The notes below the pieces were generated by a model. The model worked only from the letters and a program-made list of their open reading frames with translations, ran no database searches and was not told the DNA's origin. Shown one piece after another: positions 23,301 to 38,000 of a stretch of DNA of 64,000 bases. The DNA comes from Saxidomus purpurata (Eukaryota > Mollusca > Bivalvia > Venerida > Veneridae). The position numbers and the translations under genes are program-made. How positions within the stretch are numbered: the stretch's first letter is position 1; each line of letters opens with the position of its first letter. The stretch is from positions 310,001-374,000 of the forward strand of contig JAFMSR010000039.1 of NCBI GenBank assembly GCA_022818135.1, written 5' to 3'.

Positions 23301-26300
23301 TATCCTAGTTTAAGTAAATGTTTAAAGACAAACTCGATTGAGTTGTGCTAAAACTCTTTCTAATCAAAATAATGATCATAACTATAATAATGGTAGTGAT
23401 AATACGAAAAAAAATAATAATAAATCATTTCAACGGATCAAAACGCAAATGATACATGTATGATACGTAACTAAAAGGTAAATGCTTGTTTTTTAAACGT
23501 CCCATTGATTGACGATATCCGTTTTAACATTAGAATATTATACGTCAGCTTATACAAATTGGATAATTGTTGACGGAAAATACCGATTGGTTACCTGTCT
23601 GTAAGCCTATAAAGTTCTCAAAATAACACACCTGTACGGAAAGTGACGATAATATTTCCGGAAACCTACGAGCGGCAGTTTCGGAATCGCTAGCCTGGAG
23701 TGACGTCATACCCAGTACAATCGTGGCCGAAAACAGGTACTCTTACAACAGCGAAAGCAATTCAATTATGTATCTTCAGAGAGTGGAGTTGAAAATATGA
23801 TAACGTTGCCTTATCAGTTTGAGCTCTTAACGTATAGAGCGATGTCCGTGTAATGTTATACAACTATTTGATTAAAGTATAAAATTCAACAGTTGTGTCG
23901 AGTTTTTTATATGCAAATGTCATTAACTTCTGTTTTTGTTTGTTTCTATCAAAAGGAAAAGATATGTTTCATTTTTAAATGTGTAAGAAACGTAACATGT
24001 TCATGTATCGAAACGATCTAGATCTACGCATGCACATGACTTACAAACTATTCAATTATGGACGATATTATTTCCTTTGACGCTTAAAACTTGCTTAAAC
24101 AAAAAATTTGACGCATTCCATTTAAAAACTCATTATAATTAAAATCACGATATCTACTTAGGTACCCGTACAATTTTACCCATAGAAAAAAATTTCATCA
24201 GAGTACATACAATTTGTCATCAACAGCCAAAAAGATGTATTTTCTGGACATTTATAGGGTTGCTGGAAACTTGCTTTTTACCAAGATATATATATGTAAG
24301 ATGACTAAATAATATTTTTATGCAGACTTGATCATACATAATAAATGTAACTCGAATGATAAATAAATTCATATGTTACCTCGATCGTTTAAATAAAAAG
24401 ATTGCATAATTTGAATTGGGCACTCTGCATATTGTTGTGCAATTATGAAATGCAATTGACAAGTGTGCAGTATGCAATAATGAGTGATCAGTTAGATTGC
24501 TGGCAGGGGTCGCCCATTAACAATAAATCATATTGCATCCTTTATTGTGACTTATGCCCTTGGGCTAGATCCACCGAAATTCCGTCAATGGTTAGATCTA
24601 CGCTAATTATTTTCAATGTCATTTTTATGAAACACCCCGGACCGACTATCAAACATAGTTAGTTGGTCCGGGGTGTTTGAGAAAAATGACTTTTCGGGGT
24701 CCAAACTTCATGTGACTGTGGTTCGTCCTTATTGTCTTAACCACTGACTTTTCATATTTGAGTCCCTAGGGAACTGATGCAGGCGTAGTCTTCCACTCCG
24801 CTTGTTGCTGAATCCACCTACAACACACCTAGAGCCTCCCTTTTCACAAAATAATATAAATAACAAGAGGGCCAATATGGCCCTATATCGCTCACCTTGG
24901 TACAAGTCCACTTGCCTGGTGGAAGATCACTAGATAATGTTATATACCAAATAAGTTTGCCTATATACACCTTTGTAAAACAAATGATCCCCCCGGGCAA
25001 GGTCAATTTTGACCCAAGGGGCATAATATGAACAAACTTTGAAGAGGTCTACTAGGCAATGCTACATGCCAAATATCTAAGCTCTAGGCCTTGTGGTTTC
25101 AGAGAAGAAGATTTTTAAAGTTTTTACTATATATTCCTATGCAAAACTAAGTGACCCCCGGTGCGGGGTCAATTTTGACCTGGGGGTCATAATTTGAACA
25201 ATATTGGTAGAGGTCCACTAGCCAATGCTACATGCCAAATATCTAAGCTCTAGGCCTTGTGGTTTCAGAGAAGAAGATTTTTAAAGTTTTTACTATATAT
25301 TCCTATGCAAAACTAAGTGACCCCCGGTGCGGGGTCAATTTTGACCTGGGGGTCATAATTTGAACAATATTGGTAGAGGTCCACTAGCCAATGCTACATG
25401 CCAAATACCTAAGCTCTAGGCCTTGTGGTTTCAGAGAAGAAGATTTTTAAAGCTTTTACTATATAAGCCTATGTAAAACTGAGTGACCCCCGGTGCGGGG
25501 TCAATTTTGATCCGGGGCCCATAATTTGAACAATCTTGGTAGAGGTCCACTAGACAATGCTACATGCCAAATATCTAAGCTCTAGGCCTTGTGGTTTCAG
25601 AGAAGAAGATTTTTTAAGTTTTTACTATATATTCCTATGCAAAACTAAGTGATCCCCGGGGCGGGGTCAATTTTGACCCGGGGGTCATAATTTGAACAAT
25701 ATTGGTAGAGGTCCACTAGCCAATGCTACATGCCAAATATCTAAGCTCTAGGCCTTGTGGTTTCAGAGAAGAAGATTTTTAAAGCTTTTACTATATAAGC
25801 CTATGTAAAACTGAGTGACCCCCGGTGCGGGGTCAATTTTGATCCGGGGCCCATAATTTGAACAATCTTGGTAGAGGTCCACTAGACAATGCTACATGCC
25901 AAATATCTAAGCTCTAGGCCTTGTGGTTTCAGAGAAGAAGATTTTTTAAGTTTTTACTATATATTCCTATGCAAAACTAAGTGATCCCCGGGGCGGGGTC
26001 TAGGCCTTGTGGTTTCAGAGGTCCACTAGCCAATGCTACATGCCAAATATCTAAGCTCTAGGCCTTGTGGTTTCAAAGAAGAAGATTTTTGAAGTTTTTA
26101 CTATATAAGCCTATGTAAAACTAAGTGACCCCCGGTACGGGGTCAATTTTGACCCGGGGGTCATAATTTGAACAATCTTGGTAGAGGTCTACTAGCCAAT
26201 GCTACATGCCAAATATCTAAGCTCTAGACCTTGTGGTTTCAGAGAAGAAGATTTTTAAAGTTTTTCCTATTTTTTGCCATAGCAACCAGAGTTCTGCATG

Positions 26301-29300
26301 GAATGGAATTCTTTGAACAATTTTGGTAGAGCTTCATGCAAGGAACATTCCTGCATAGTTTTATCAACATTGGCCTAGAGGTTTCAGAGGAGATGTCATT
26401 TGAATCAAAATGTTGACGGACGACGGACAATCATCGATCAGAAAAGCTCACCCTGGCGTAGCCAGGTGAGCTAATTAGTTAATCGTGTTTTTACACTGAG
26501 TTCTGTATGCCTAAAACTATAATCAATGTGGCGGATTTTTATCGAATACTTGGAGTGACGTCACACCTGAACTTTTCCAATATTTTACGGAAGTCGCCGA
26601 GGATCATGGTATTTGCGTTTCGGTGAAATACCGGGCAGTTTAGGTGATTAATGCCCCAATAAATACGCTTCTTGTCGGAAATTTCCGCCACACTGGGTTC
26701 AGTGCACTTTATTTACAAAGGGCTTACAAAATATTAATCGGGTAAATTGTCAATCAATGGGACCTTTAATAGTTGGATAAATTCTGATATAATTTTCCTG
26801 AATGAAATTTAAATGCATTTTAAGAGCTAAGAGCTAGGCATTGTTTTACCGGAGTAGTTGAAATCTACAAATATATATTTTTACGAAACATAATTTAATA
26901 CTGTAGTAAGTGTACTTATTTTAGCGCAGCTAAATTTTAGCGCAAACGCCATGAAATGAGTGGTTTCGACTTATTAGCGCGTACTTGAATTAGCGCAACA
27001 TCAGCAGCGCTAAAATAAGCAATCAGCGGTATTAAGCCACCAATTTCCGATGAAATACGGAAGCACTCGAAGTTGTCGTTACTATAAATTTAGAACTATA
27101 CGTTTATATACAAGTTTTTTTTCTTTTCCAAAAATGGCATAATTTATTTTGCATGTGCAACAAGTCTCAGATAAATATCTAAAACAATTTGTTCGATGCA
27201 TTACGGTATTTCAAGTTTAAACTATTAGAGGTTGCAGGTAACGATGAATTCAAACGGTCGGTCAAAAACAGTTTTCATTACTGGTATGAAAATGAAGTTG
27301 AGAGTCAAATTCAGAACGGGATTGATGTGAAAGACGTCGCAGTTTACTTGAAACTTTCAAAAATGAAGCGTATTCATGCAAATTGACTTACTATCGCCCA
27401 TGAGAGCTTGAAACACTCTAGAATAAAACATGGCTGGCGGCTGACTGTTTTTCGTAATGAAATCGACCAGACACGCAAATAAACAGTTCTATGTTTAAAA
27501 TAGGGCATAAAATCTAAATTTGTTCATTCACATTCATCTGTATAATAATAATATAGATCATCAGCGAGCTTTCGATACTGTAAATCGGGATGCATTATGG
27601 GTAAAGTTACTCCAAACTTGGATCAGCTATAAAAAGGTCAGTATGATTAAATGTATTTATAATGTTGTTCAATCTTGTGTAAAATTGTCAAGTACTATGG
27701 AGTTGTCCAAATTTTTTGATGTTACTATTGGTTTTAAACAAGGAGAACCGTTATCTCCCCTTTTATTTATACTATTAATAAATGATGTCATTGATAATTT
27801 AGATATGGATTCGTTAACAGACAGAGATATTGATTTGTTAACAATGTATATGATACTTTTTGCTGATGATATTGTATTGTTTACTACTGATCCAAAAAGC
27901 CTGCAGTCACAAATAAATAGTATCTATAAGTATTCAGAAAAATGGGGCTTGAAAATTAATATTAGTAAAACTAAAATATGTGTGTTTGAAAAGCGTAAAC
28001 AAAATGTCTATCCTGACTTTGTCATAAATGGAGAAAAAAATTGAGATCGTTGATAGTTTTATACACTTGGGTGTAAAATTCACATACACCGGTAATATGT
28101 CAGGTGTTGTAAAAACACTACAGGATCAAGCGCTTAGAGCTTATCATAATATTCTGTAACTGTTTGACAAAGTAAACCTTGATATTAAAACTAAACTCTC
28201 ATTGTTTGACAAAATGGTGGTACCAATTTTGTTATACGGTGCTGAAGTATGGGGAATTTATAATAATACCAGTTACAAATGTGTTGATAAACTACATTTA
28301 AGATTTTGTAAGTATATCCTTGGTGTGAAAAAACAAACCCCAAATAATGCAGTATTTGGAGAGCTTGGAAGATTCCCATTATCAATCATATGTAGAGAAA
28401 GATCAATAAAATATAATTGTTAAAAATTATGAAAAATAACGATTCACCTATGTTTAAAATGTATAATGATCTATGTCAAAATGTACAATCAAATTGTTGG
28501 GCAACTAAAATTAATTCTGTGATTGATCATCTAGGTTTTAGAAATGTAAGAGTGAATTTTGATATAAATGTAAATTATTTTCGAATTATACAGCGTAGAA
28601 TTGGGGACCAGTATATTCAAGAATGGAGAGAATCTATAAATATCATGCCAAAATTGGATTATTACTGTAAATATAAAAATGATTTTTGTATTTGAAGATT
28701 ATTTTTGTAATATCACGAACGATGATTTAAGAAAACATTTTTCTAAAATAAGATTGTCGTCTCACAACCTTGAGATTGAATTTGGTAGATATAGAGGTAT
28801 AGAAAGAGAAAATAAATTGTGCATATTATGTAATCAAAATGCAGTTCAATCTGAATACCATTTTATGTTATGCTGTGACAAATATAGATTAGTTAGAAGA
28901 AAATACTTTAACAACGTATCATGGCCTTGTATACAGAAATTTAACACGCTTTTGTCGACAAATAGAAAGACAAGTTTTTGTTTTGTCGACAAGTGAAAGC
29001 ATCTAGATATATTAAAGAATGTATGTTAATAAGAAATAATGCCCTGGAAAGTTTAATTGTTTCTTAAATGTATATATAATTATTATTTATTACAACGTGT
29101 ATTTGTATTTTGTCTTTGCCATAGTAATTTTGTGTTTGTAAATTGCCAAAGGCAACGTGTTTGCTGATTATGCCAATAAATTTGAATTTGAATTGAATAA
29201 TTGTATATACAGTAGAATCTACAGATGATGATAATTGTTTGTTTTGACAGCAGTGAAATGCCTTTTGTTATGATGACGATCTACTCCGAATGTGTTTTAT

Positions 29301-32300
29301 ACGATGTTTTACGGATAATGGCGAAGATGAAGAAATGCATATTAATTTGATTTATTTCAAAGGTTCTCTCTTTAAGCGAACAATATTTTTATTAACTTTT
29401 TTCTAAAGTCAAACAAGCTATACATAATTTCTTGTGATTTACTCATCTTAGAATTAAACAATATTTTTTTATACTTATTCTGAGCTTCAATGCTTTCATT
29501 ATCGAACAATAGCCTCTCGAAGTTTCGCACTCGTTTTTCATTATGCTTACACAAAAGATCTGCTATTGCGCAAATAATTGGGGGAAAATGGTAACCAAAT
29601 AATCTATAGCATGTTTTATCATTTAAAACATTTTCATTTACAATACGGTTTAAATCTTGATACTTGCCGATAATTGTTCCTTACAATCGTCATGCCATTA
29701 TAAAAAGTTTTATTTTTAACATGAACACTAAAAGTAAGCACATTGTATGAGGAACTCTAACGGGGCATGGTCACTGAATCAGTTTAGTTGTCCTGTATCA
29801 AAAGAATCAATTATTGAAAAGTCTCCCTCTTTCAACAGTAGGTAATGTATTGTACTGCTTGAATGACGACGCTCCCATGTTATAATGTCGACCTAAATTT
29901 ACTAATCGCATACATGTTAGTTTACACAAATCAAGCAAGTCTGCCCCTCATGTGTAACAATGGGTGATTTGGTGGCGTTAGACCTGGATAGGCATGTTTA
30001 TTTACTTCCGGAAAAAATCGAAGAAAATTACTTGTTTTAATGATTTTAACAACTGATTTTATAATTTTTAATCTGAGAAATATCAACAATGAAGTTCATT
30101 AAGTATCTGATGGTAGTCCTGTTGTGCAGTATACGTTCCGGCGAGTGTTTTTTTGGCGTTGACTTTTTTGAAGATTACCCCACCAACCATGTTTATAATA
30201 CGGACGATCCTGTCATTTCTGTGGGGCATGTGTCATTTTATGGGAACTTTGTGACTAGTTATAGTGCAATAGACAAGAAGCAGAAACATGTATCAAATAA
30301 ATCCAGCTATACTGAGAACTTTTTACCTATATGCCTTTTATTGTGTGGTGATATTCACCCGTGTCCAGGGCCTGTAATGCAGAACTCTACATCAGAACAA
30401 AGTGTAAATTTTAAATGCTTCAAAAACAGAGGTCTTCACTTCATTCACCTGAATATTAGAAGTCTTATCCCAAAATTAGATGAAGTTCGTTTATTATCCA
30501 GAGAAACCAATGCAGCATGTATCTGTTTATCGGAAACTTGGCTTGACCATACGATTTTTGACTCTGAGTTACACATCGATAATTACATCATTCGACGCAA
30601 GGATAGAAATCGACAAGGCGGAGGGGTATGTGTACATGTTCGAAGTGATATTGCCTTCAATGGACGGGATGACCTCGATCAAGATGATTTAGAAGCGACA
30701 CGGATAGAACTTTTACTTCCGAAGTCAAAGCCAATTATCTGTGGTGTTATATACAGACCACCTAAACAGTTAAATTTCTATGAACTCTTAGAATCAGTTT
30801 ATTCTTCTACAAGTCATTTTAATGAGTATGAAAACATTTTACTTGGTGATTTTAATACAAATGTGTCTAGTTTATATAAGTGTGCTTTAATGAAAAGCTT
30901 GGGTTCTTTTATGGAAATGTTTAGTTTATTCCAGTTAATAAATGAGCACACCAGGATTTCAACATCATCATGTTCAACAATTGACTTGATATTAGTTTCT
31001 GACAGTGAAAGAATTTCACATAGTGGTGTTATGGATGTTTGTATTAGTGATCACCAGATGATATTCTGTACCGGAAAGGTTCCAAAACTTTTTATTGGTA
31101 AACATAATACAGTGAAACTTCGGTCATTGAAGAACTATAATAAGGAAGATTTCCAGCAATGCTTGTTAAATACAGACTGGAGTTCAGTTATCACTTGTGA
31201 CGCTGTTGTAGATGCATGGAACAATTTTAAATTAATTTTCATGTCAGTTATAAATAATATCGCTCCGGTTAAAGAAGTTCGTATTAAACAACGTACTGAG
31301 CCATGGATTAATTCAGAAATTCTACAATCTATAACAGACAGAGATAAAGCTTTTTATAAGTTTAAGAAAAATAAATGTGATGAAAATTTTGTTATTTTCA
31401 AAGAATTAAGAAACAAAGCTCAGAATCATGTTCATACCGCTAAACAGAAATACTTTACTGAAAAACTTACAGAAAATAAGTCAGACTCAAAAACTTTGTG
31501 GAAAACTTTAAAAGGTCTTGGTCTCCCCTCAAAAAAAGGTCAGTGTTCTTCTAATAACATAGGACTGAACTTAGATGGTGAAATCTGTTTTGATAAGCTA
31601 AAAGTAGCTGAAACATTCAATGCATTTTATACTTCTGTTGCTTCTAAACTTGTTGAGAAACTTCCATCCTGTTATAACAAATATGGAAAAACATTTCTCT
31701 CTTGTTTCTATACTGATAAAGGTGTTAAACCTAATAGCTATTCTTTTTCAGTTGTATCAGAAAACAGTGTTTTAAAGTACTTAAATAAGCTCAGTGCTAA
31801 TAAAGCTACTGGTCTAGATCAAATACCAGCTAGATTTGTACGGGACAGTGCCTCCATCATAGCTAGTCCTCTCACTCATATTGTCAATTTGTCCATTATT
31901 CAAGGCGTAGTACCGGATGATTTAAAGTCTGCCCGTGTTGTTCCTTTGTTTAAGAAAAATGACAAGACTGAGGTTGGTAATTATCGACCGGTGTCAATTC
32001 TTAGTATTGTATCAAAAATATTTGAAAAAAATTGTATATGATCAACTTGAAAAGTATCTGGTTGAAAAAAAATTATTATATAGTTTTCAGTCTGGTTTCA
32101 GGCGCGGGTTTTCGACAGATACATGTCTTGTACACTTATCTGACTATATAAGATTCCAAATGGATAAGGGTCATATGGTAGGGATGGTACTGCTTGATCT
32201 CCAGAAGGCCTTTGACACTGTTGATCACAGTATTCTATTGATGAAACTTGGAGCCCTTGGGCTAAGTGAAGATGCCGTCAGATGGTTTAGGTCATACTTA

Positions 32301-34966
32301 TGTGATAGACATCAACTGGTTGCTGTATCTGGTACATCATCTTCTCTCTCTAATATCACATGTGGTGTCCCCCAAGGGTCCATACTTGGTCCTCTTTTAT
32401 TTTTAATCTACGTCAATGACATGTCAGCAGTGGTAAAAAATAAATTACTTTTATATGCTGATGATTCTGGCATATTGGTTACAGGTAAAAACCAGATTGA
32501 AACTGTGTTAACCAGTGAACTAGAAACAGTCAGTGAATGGCTTATTTGTAACAAGTTATCTTTGCATCTAGGTAAAAACAGAGTCCATTTTGTTTGGCTC
32601 AAAACCTAAAATAAGGTCTCATTCTAGTATGGAAATATCATGTAATGGCAAGATTATTGATGCTGTCCATTCAGTTAAATATCTTGGCGCCACTTTGGAC
32701 CAAAGCCTGTCTGGTGAGCCTATGGCAAGGTCAGTAATTAGTAAAGCCAACGCTAGGTTAAAGTTCCTATATAGAAAGCGTGATTTTCTAACGCAACATC
32801 ATGTTGGTCCAGGCCAGTTTAGGTATTTAAAGTGGTTACCGGTTGAAAAACGGGTAAACCAAATTATTTTGGGTCATGTTTTCAAAGTTAAGTCAGGCAT
32901 AGCTCCAGATTACCTGGGTGAACATTTTAACCCTGTACACTCATTACACACTCATCGTACAGGGTTTAGGGTAACCTCGTGTCCCAATCCTTATGACCCA
33001 TCCAGGTTAAATTTTAATGATAGTGGTTGTTTTTGTATTCCCAAGGTGAAGGGATTTGGTAAAAAGTCTTTTGCTTATCAGGGGTGTGTCCTTTGGAATA
33101 ACTTGCCACAGTTGATACGTAATATTACAGTTTTTAAGCATTTTAAGGAAGCCGTCAAACTTCTTTTTTGTCCTAGTTTTAACATTATGTCTTATCATTC
33201 TTAACGATCTCTTTGTATTTTTGTTTTAGTGTCTTATCATTCATAACGATCTCCTTGCATTTTTAAGTTTAATGCTTGAATAGGTATATTTGGTATACTA
33301 CTTTTTAATCTAGTCTGTGCTTTTAGTGTCATAATACTGATTGATGCTCATATAACTGATTTTTTTTTTTGTTATACAATACTTTGATCTCATCCATATA
33401 TTGATGTTGTAATAACATAGGTCTGTGATATTATACAAATGTGATGCCATTAATTCATTTGAAGTAAATAATCGTGCCTTTCCGTGGTGTGCCATCAATG
33501 TCAAGGACCACAATGGAAATAAGGGAGAATCACTTTTCCCTTTTTTGTGTTATCCTTGGTATTGATGTGCATATCATGGTTTATAAACTTGTGTATACAT
33601 CTAATTATCTGTATATGTATGCATCATGTTTGTTTTAACCATGTTTGTACATCTGTGATATACTAAAATAAATCTATCTATCTCTATCTACAACCTTATC
33701 AGATGAGTACATCCGGAAAGAAAACAATTTGTATCAGTATCGGTGATATTCCGATCACAAATAAACAAATACATGTAACAACATCTGGTATTTTAGCTGG
33801 TAAAACGTTACCCAATTGTTCAAATTGTAAAACGTCATTAATGACAGTATCAAATAAATCTACGTTCACAAATTCATCAATAGATTAGACATTGCGTAAT
33901 ATATATCACCCACACCGAAATACACCTTTTTCGGTTTTAAATAAGAGCTGTCACTCATAACTGACGAATGCCCACGAGGTTGTGATGCTTGAATATGGTT
34001 ATTGTGCATTGCACTACTACACAATTACCCGATATAAGCTTCGGACAAGATACTGTAACAAAGGGGCATAATTCCAACATAAGGCAAAGCAGATATTTAG
34101 ATATTACACACTGCACTTCCTCTTATTATGCTTTGTCACTGTATGATGTTTCACGTAATTCCCGTAAATGCAGAGTTATGCACCTGACAAGGAGGTAGGG
34201 ACGAACGGACGGACGATTGTGTGTCCATTTTTAACTGAATTATTGTGTTGAATTTTTTTTTACAATAGTAACATCCACCATCTTTACTAGTATTTCGTAC
34301 CACTGTTTCTTTTGGACTGTCTATGTTTAACTGAGATACATAAACACTTCAGCATCTATAAGAGTGTGTGTCTGTCTATGACTAAGATAGTTTGATAATA
34401 TCATTTTCAATTATACTAACAAATTCAGAACTACTCGGTTTGCACACAGTAAGTCCACTACAGTTCCAGATGAATACTTTCAGTCCGTACTCCAAACACC
34501 CTATTTTTACAGGTTTACCATCAATAAACAAAGTATCATTTAAGTTCGAGGCATTCTTTTTATCATATTTGGCTTTGTCCTGTTTTGGAATCAAACTACG
34601 CTGTTTTGCAACAATTTCAGTAGGGAAATGTTTGTGTAGGTAGTACACTGTGCCCTTCAACTTCGGGAGGTGATTACGTACTATTTCCCATTCTTTAGTA
34701 CAGGTAATTGCATACTATTTTCCGGTTTAATAGTTTTTCAGGGTCTTCTTCTTGTGTACCCATTCTCCAGTTAGTTTGAAAGCTCAAGCTGTTTTACTAA
34801 GTGCTTGTGTAATTTACGTTCAGTATATGCCGGTTTCTCATCTTTATCTTCCGTCATTCAACCGAAAATCAAAAAAAACAAAAATAATATCAAACAGGGA
34901 ATGCCACGTACCAAAAACGCAGCCTCCCCAAAACGAGCCCCACAGCACCCAGAAGTGCACACCACC

Positions 34967-35003
<37 letters not shown>

Positions 35004-38000
35004 CACACACACACAATCACGCACACACACACACACACACCACCAACACACACCAGCACACAAAGCAAACACACGAGGACAAAACGAACAATTAAAGGAA
35101 CACAGTTATTTCAAGTTATTTCCAAGTTATTTCTCATAGACTGAGTTCTTGATAGGACATTGCATTCCTCATTTTAGCATTTTTCTTTTTAAGTTGTCCA
35201 ATCTACAAATTCAATATATACTACCGGCTCATCATTTTTTGTGACTTTATGTAGTAATTGTATGTATAGATAAATGCTTTTTTTCTAGAGAGTTCTATTT
35301 TCAAACCTGAATGTGGACTGTCAAACTACACAAATGAAGATGGACAAACATTATACACCTACAACATTTCTAAAGATCTCATTGCTAAAAATCTACAGGG
35401 AGTATTAAAAAGGTACGTCATATATTAGATTATTGATTGTGCTAAATCGTTTTTGAGTCTATAAAGATTTAAATGCCCCAAAAGGGTGGCATATTAAAAT
35501 CGAACCGCCCGTCTGTCCGTCTGTCTGTCAGTCTCTTATTTTTTCGTGTCCAGACTGAAACTTTGTCATGCATTGTGTCGCGTGCAAGACGTCCCTACCT
35601 CAAAGGTCAAGGTCACACTTAGAGTTTGTAGGTAATGGAATCCTGTATATATGCACAATTTCGTGTCCGGACTGTAACTTTGTCATGCATCGAAGGATTT
35701 TAAAATGACTTGGCACAAATGTTCAACACATCAAATCGACGTGTCGCGAACAAGTGTCACGGCCTGGCAACGAATCTTTAAAAGGAAAGGTCGCAAGTCC
35801 GACCATCTTAGACAAGGGCTGAGAAGATCTGTAACAAATATCGAAGATATTTATATTTATTTCTTCATCGAAATACAAATACTATATACCGTGTGGTGTA
35901 GATGGAAAATGCAACGATCCATTCAAACAATATAAACATTTATGATTCTGAATACTTATAACTATAATGATTCCATGTCTCAAAGTCTTCTACAAATGAA
36001 CATGTATTCACTTATGGAAAATAACGTTTTCTAATAACTATTTGAATCAAAACTTCATGACATAAATGTTACTTAACTTATGAAAAATACAGTAAATATG
36101 AAAGTTATTGACTAACCTGTACCAAATATCGAAGATATTTATATTTATTTTTTCATAGAAATACAAGTACTATACACCATGTGTTGTAGATGGCAAATGC
36201 AACGATCCATTGCATATGTCACCCACATCACATTGTATAACCAATAGTCATAGGTTAGTAAAAACTAGTTAGTGAGAAGTAACGGTAAATTGGAGAAATG
36301 TTAGAACATGGACCGGGACAATCGTGATTATAGGAAAAGACCACGGGATATAACTTGAATGGCAAAAGAAATGTACTTATATGATTTGATAGGGGTTTGA
36401 TAAATAAAATACAACACCCATAGCTTTATCTTTCAGATTTACTTAGTTTGTTTTGCTTTATAAAATGCATCCCTGTGACACAAGGTCAACGTCCCTACCT
36501 CAAAGGTCAAGGTCACACTTCGAGTTTATAAGTAATGGAATCCTGTATGTGTGCATACATTTGTATCCGGACTGTAACTGTGTTATGCACTGACTGATTT
36601 TTAAATAACGTATGTTAACAAATGTTCAGCACATCAACACGATGTGTCGGGTGCAAAACCCATGTCCCTACCTCAAAGGTCAAGGTCACACTTAGAGTTA
36701 AACAGTAATGGAATATTGTATGAATGGTAAATCTGTCATGCATGGAAGGATTTTAAAATTACATGGCACAATTGTTGAGCACATGGAGAGGGCACAGACT
36801 GTAGGCACCTCTTTCGGGGGCATTTGTCACTTATTAGGGACAGGTCTTGATTAAATCAAAATTAAATGATGATGAACGAAAGGAAAACGCTGTTAATTCA
36901 AAGCAAGAAGTGACAGAACATCTATTCAGAAGTGTTTGAATTTAAATACGACTTGAACTTTAGACAACTTTTAAATAATTAACATATTGTTGTAAAATAA
37001 TTTTGCAGACTACGATGATTCATTGAACTACGGTTTCTATAGAAAATTGCAAAGAGAACCGTTCTAGGTACGGTAATTTAACACTTACTTACACTTTACC
37101 GATCTATTTTTGTATCAGGGTGTTCGAAGTCAATCTAACATTTGCCCTTCATGCTGTTCGCATAGATGAAGATGATGAAGAAGCTGTTTGCCACAAAATT
37201 CAAGGAAACGTAAGTGAATTAAATTTTATAGTTAAAGGAAATTGTTGGAAATATCATGGCTGTCATTTATTTATGTACATCATGTAAATTGTTATAGAAA
37301 ATGGTAAAATAATCAATGTTTACAGATGCAGGAAATATGCAATACTTCCAAATATGCAATATTGTGTAACCGATCGCGTACATCAGAAAACATCGACATT
37401 TTTTCAGTAACATCATACGATTTTCTTATACCAATGTAGCGAACAATCATTTTGTTGTCGGGATAAGCTTAGGGAAATGCTACTAAAGTACCTGACGAAA
37501 AGGACATGACAGTTCTGTGCCACTCGTGTATAAGCTAAATAAATTCCTCAATCGGCAAGGAGCCGTGAGGAATGATCAGTGAGCCGTTGAATATACTTAT
37601 ACACCCATAAATACTGATTATATATATTAATAACCAACAACAGATTTATTGATATACATTTAGGAGTCAATACAGCTATATGTAACCGCATTGAACTTGT
37701 TTAAACAAGTTCTGACAGGTAAAATCAATTTATACGTACATCCGTTAAAACACAAATTGCTCATTCGAAATACGGCACTTGACGATTTAACATATTACAT
37801 GTACATAATAGTTGGTTAAAGCAGACGAAAAACCAGAAGAAACTATTTTATCGCTTCAACGACTATTGTAGCAGGCGAAATATACCTCTCTACGGTACAC
37901 AAAAGACAGTTACCTTTCTTCAGGAGTAACGACACAGACCTCTTGCAAGTTTTCGCTTGACTTTAGTATACACCCAACGACCTTGAAAACACAAATCAGT

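Noticed and set aside
27505..29985. LINE B pieces in opposite orientation as a 5'-inverted (twin-primed) insertion
   Set aside because: The inverted piece lies downstream of the tail of the + strand piece, which does not fit twin priming; it belongs to a separate copy that continues at 33690.
34752..35144. Thr/His-rich frames on + and Cys/Val-rich frames on -
   Set aside because: They arise from the CA microsatellite at 34965-35065.
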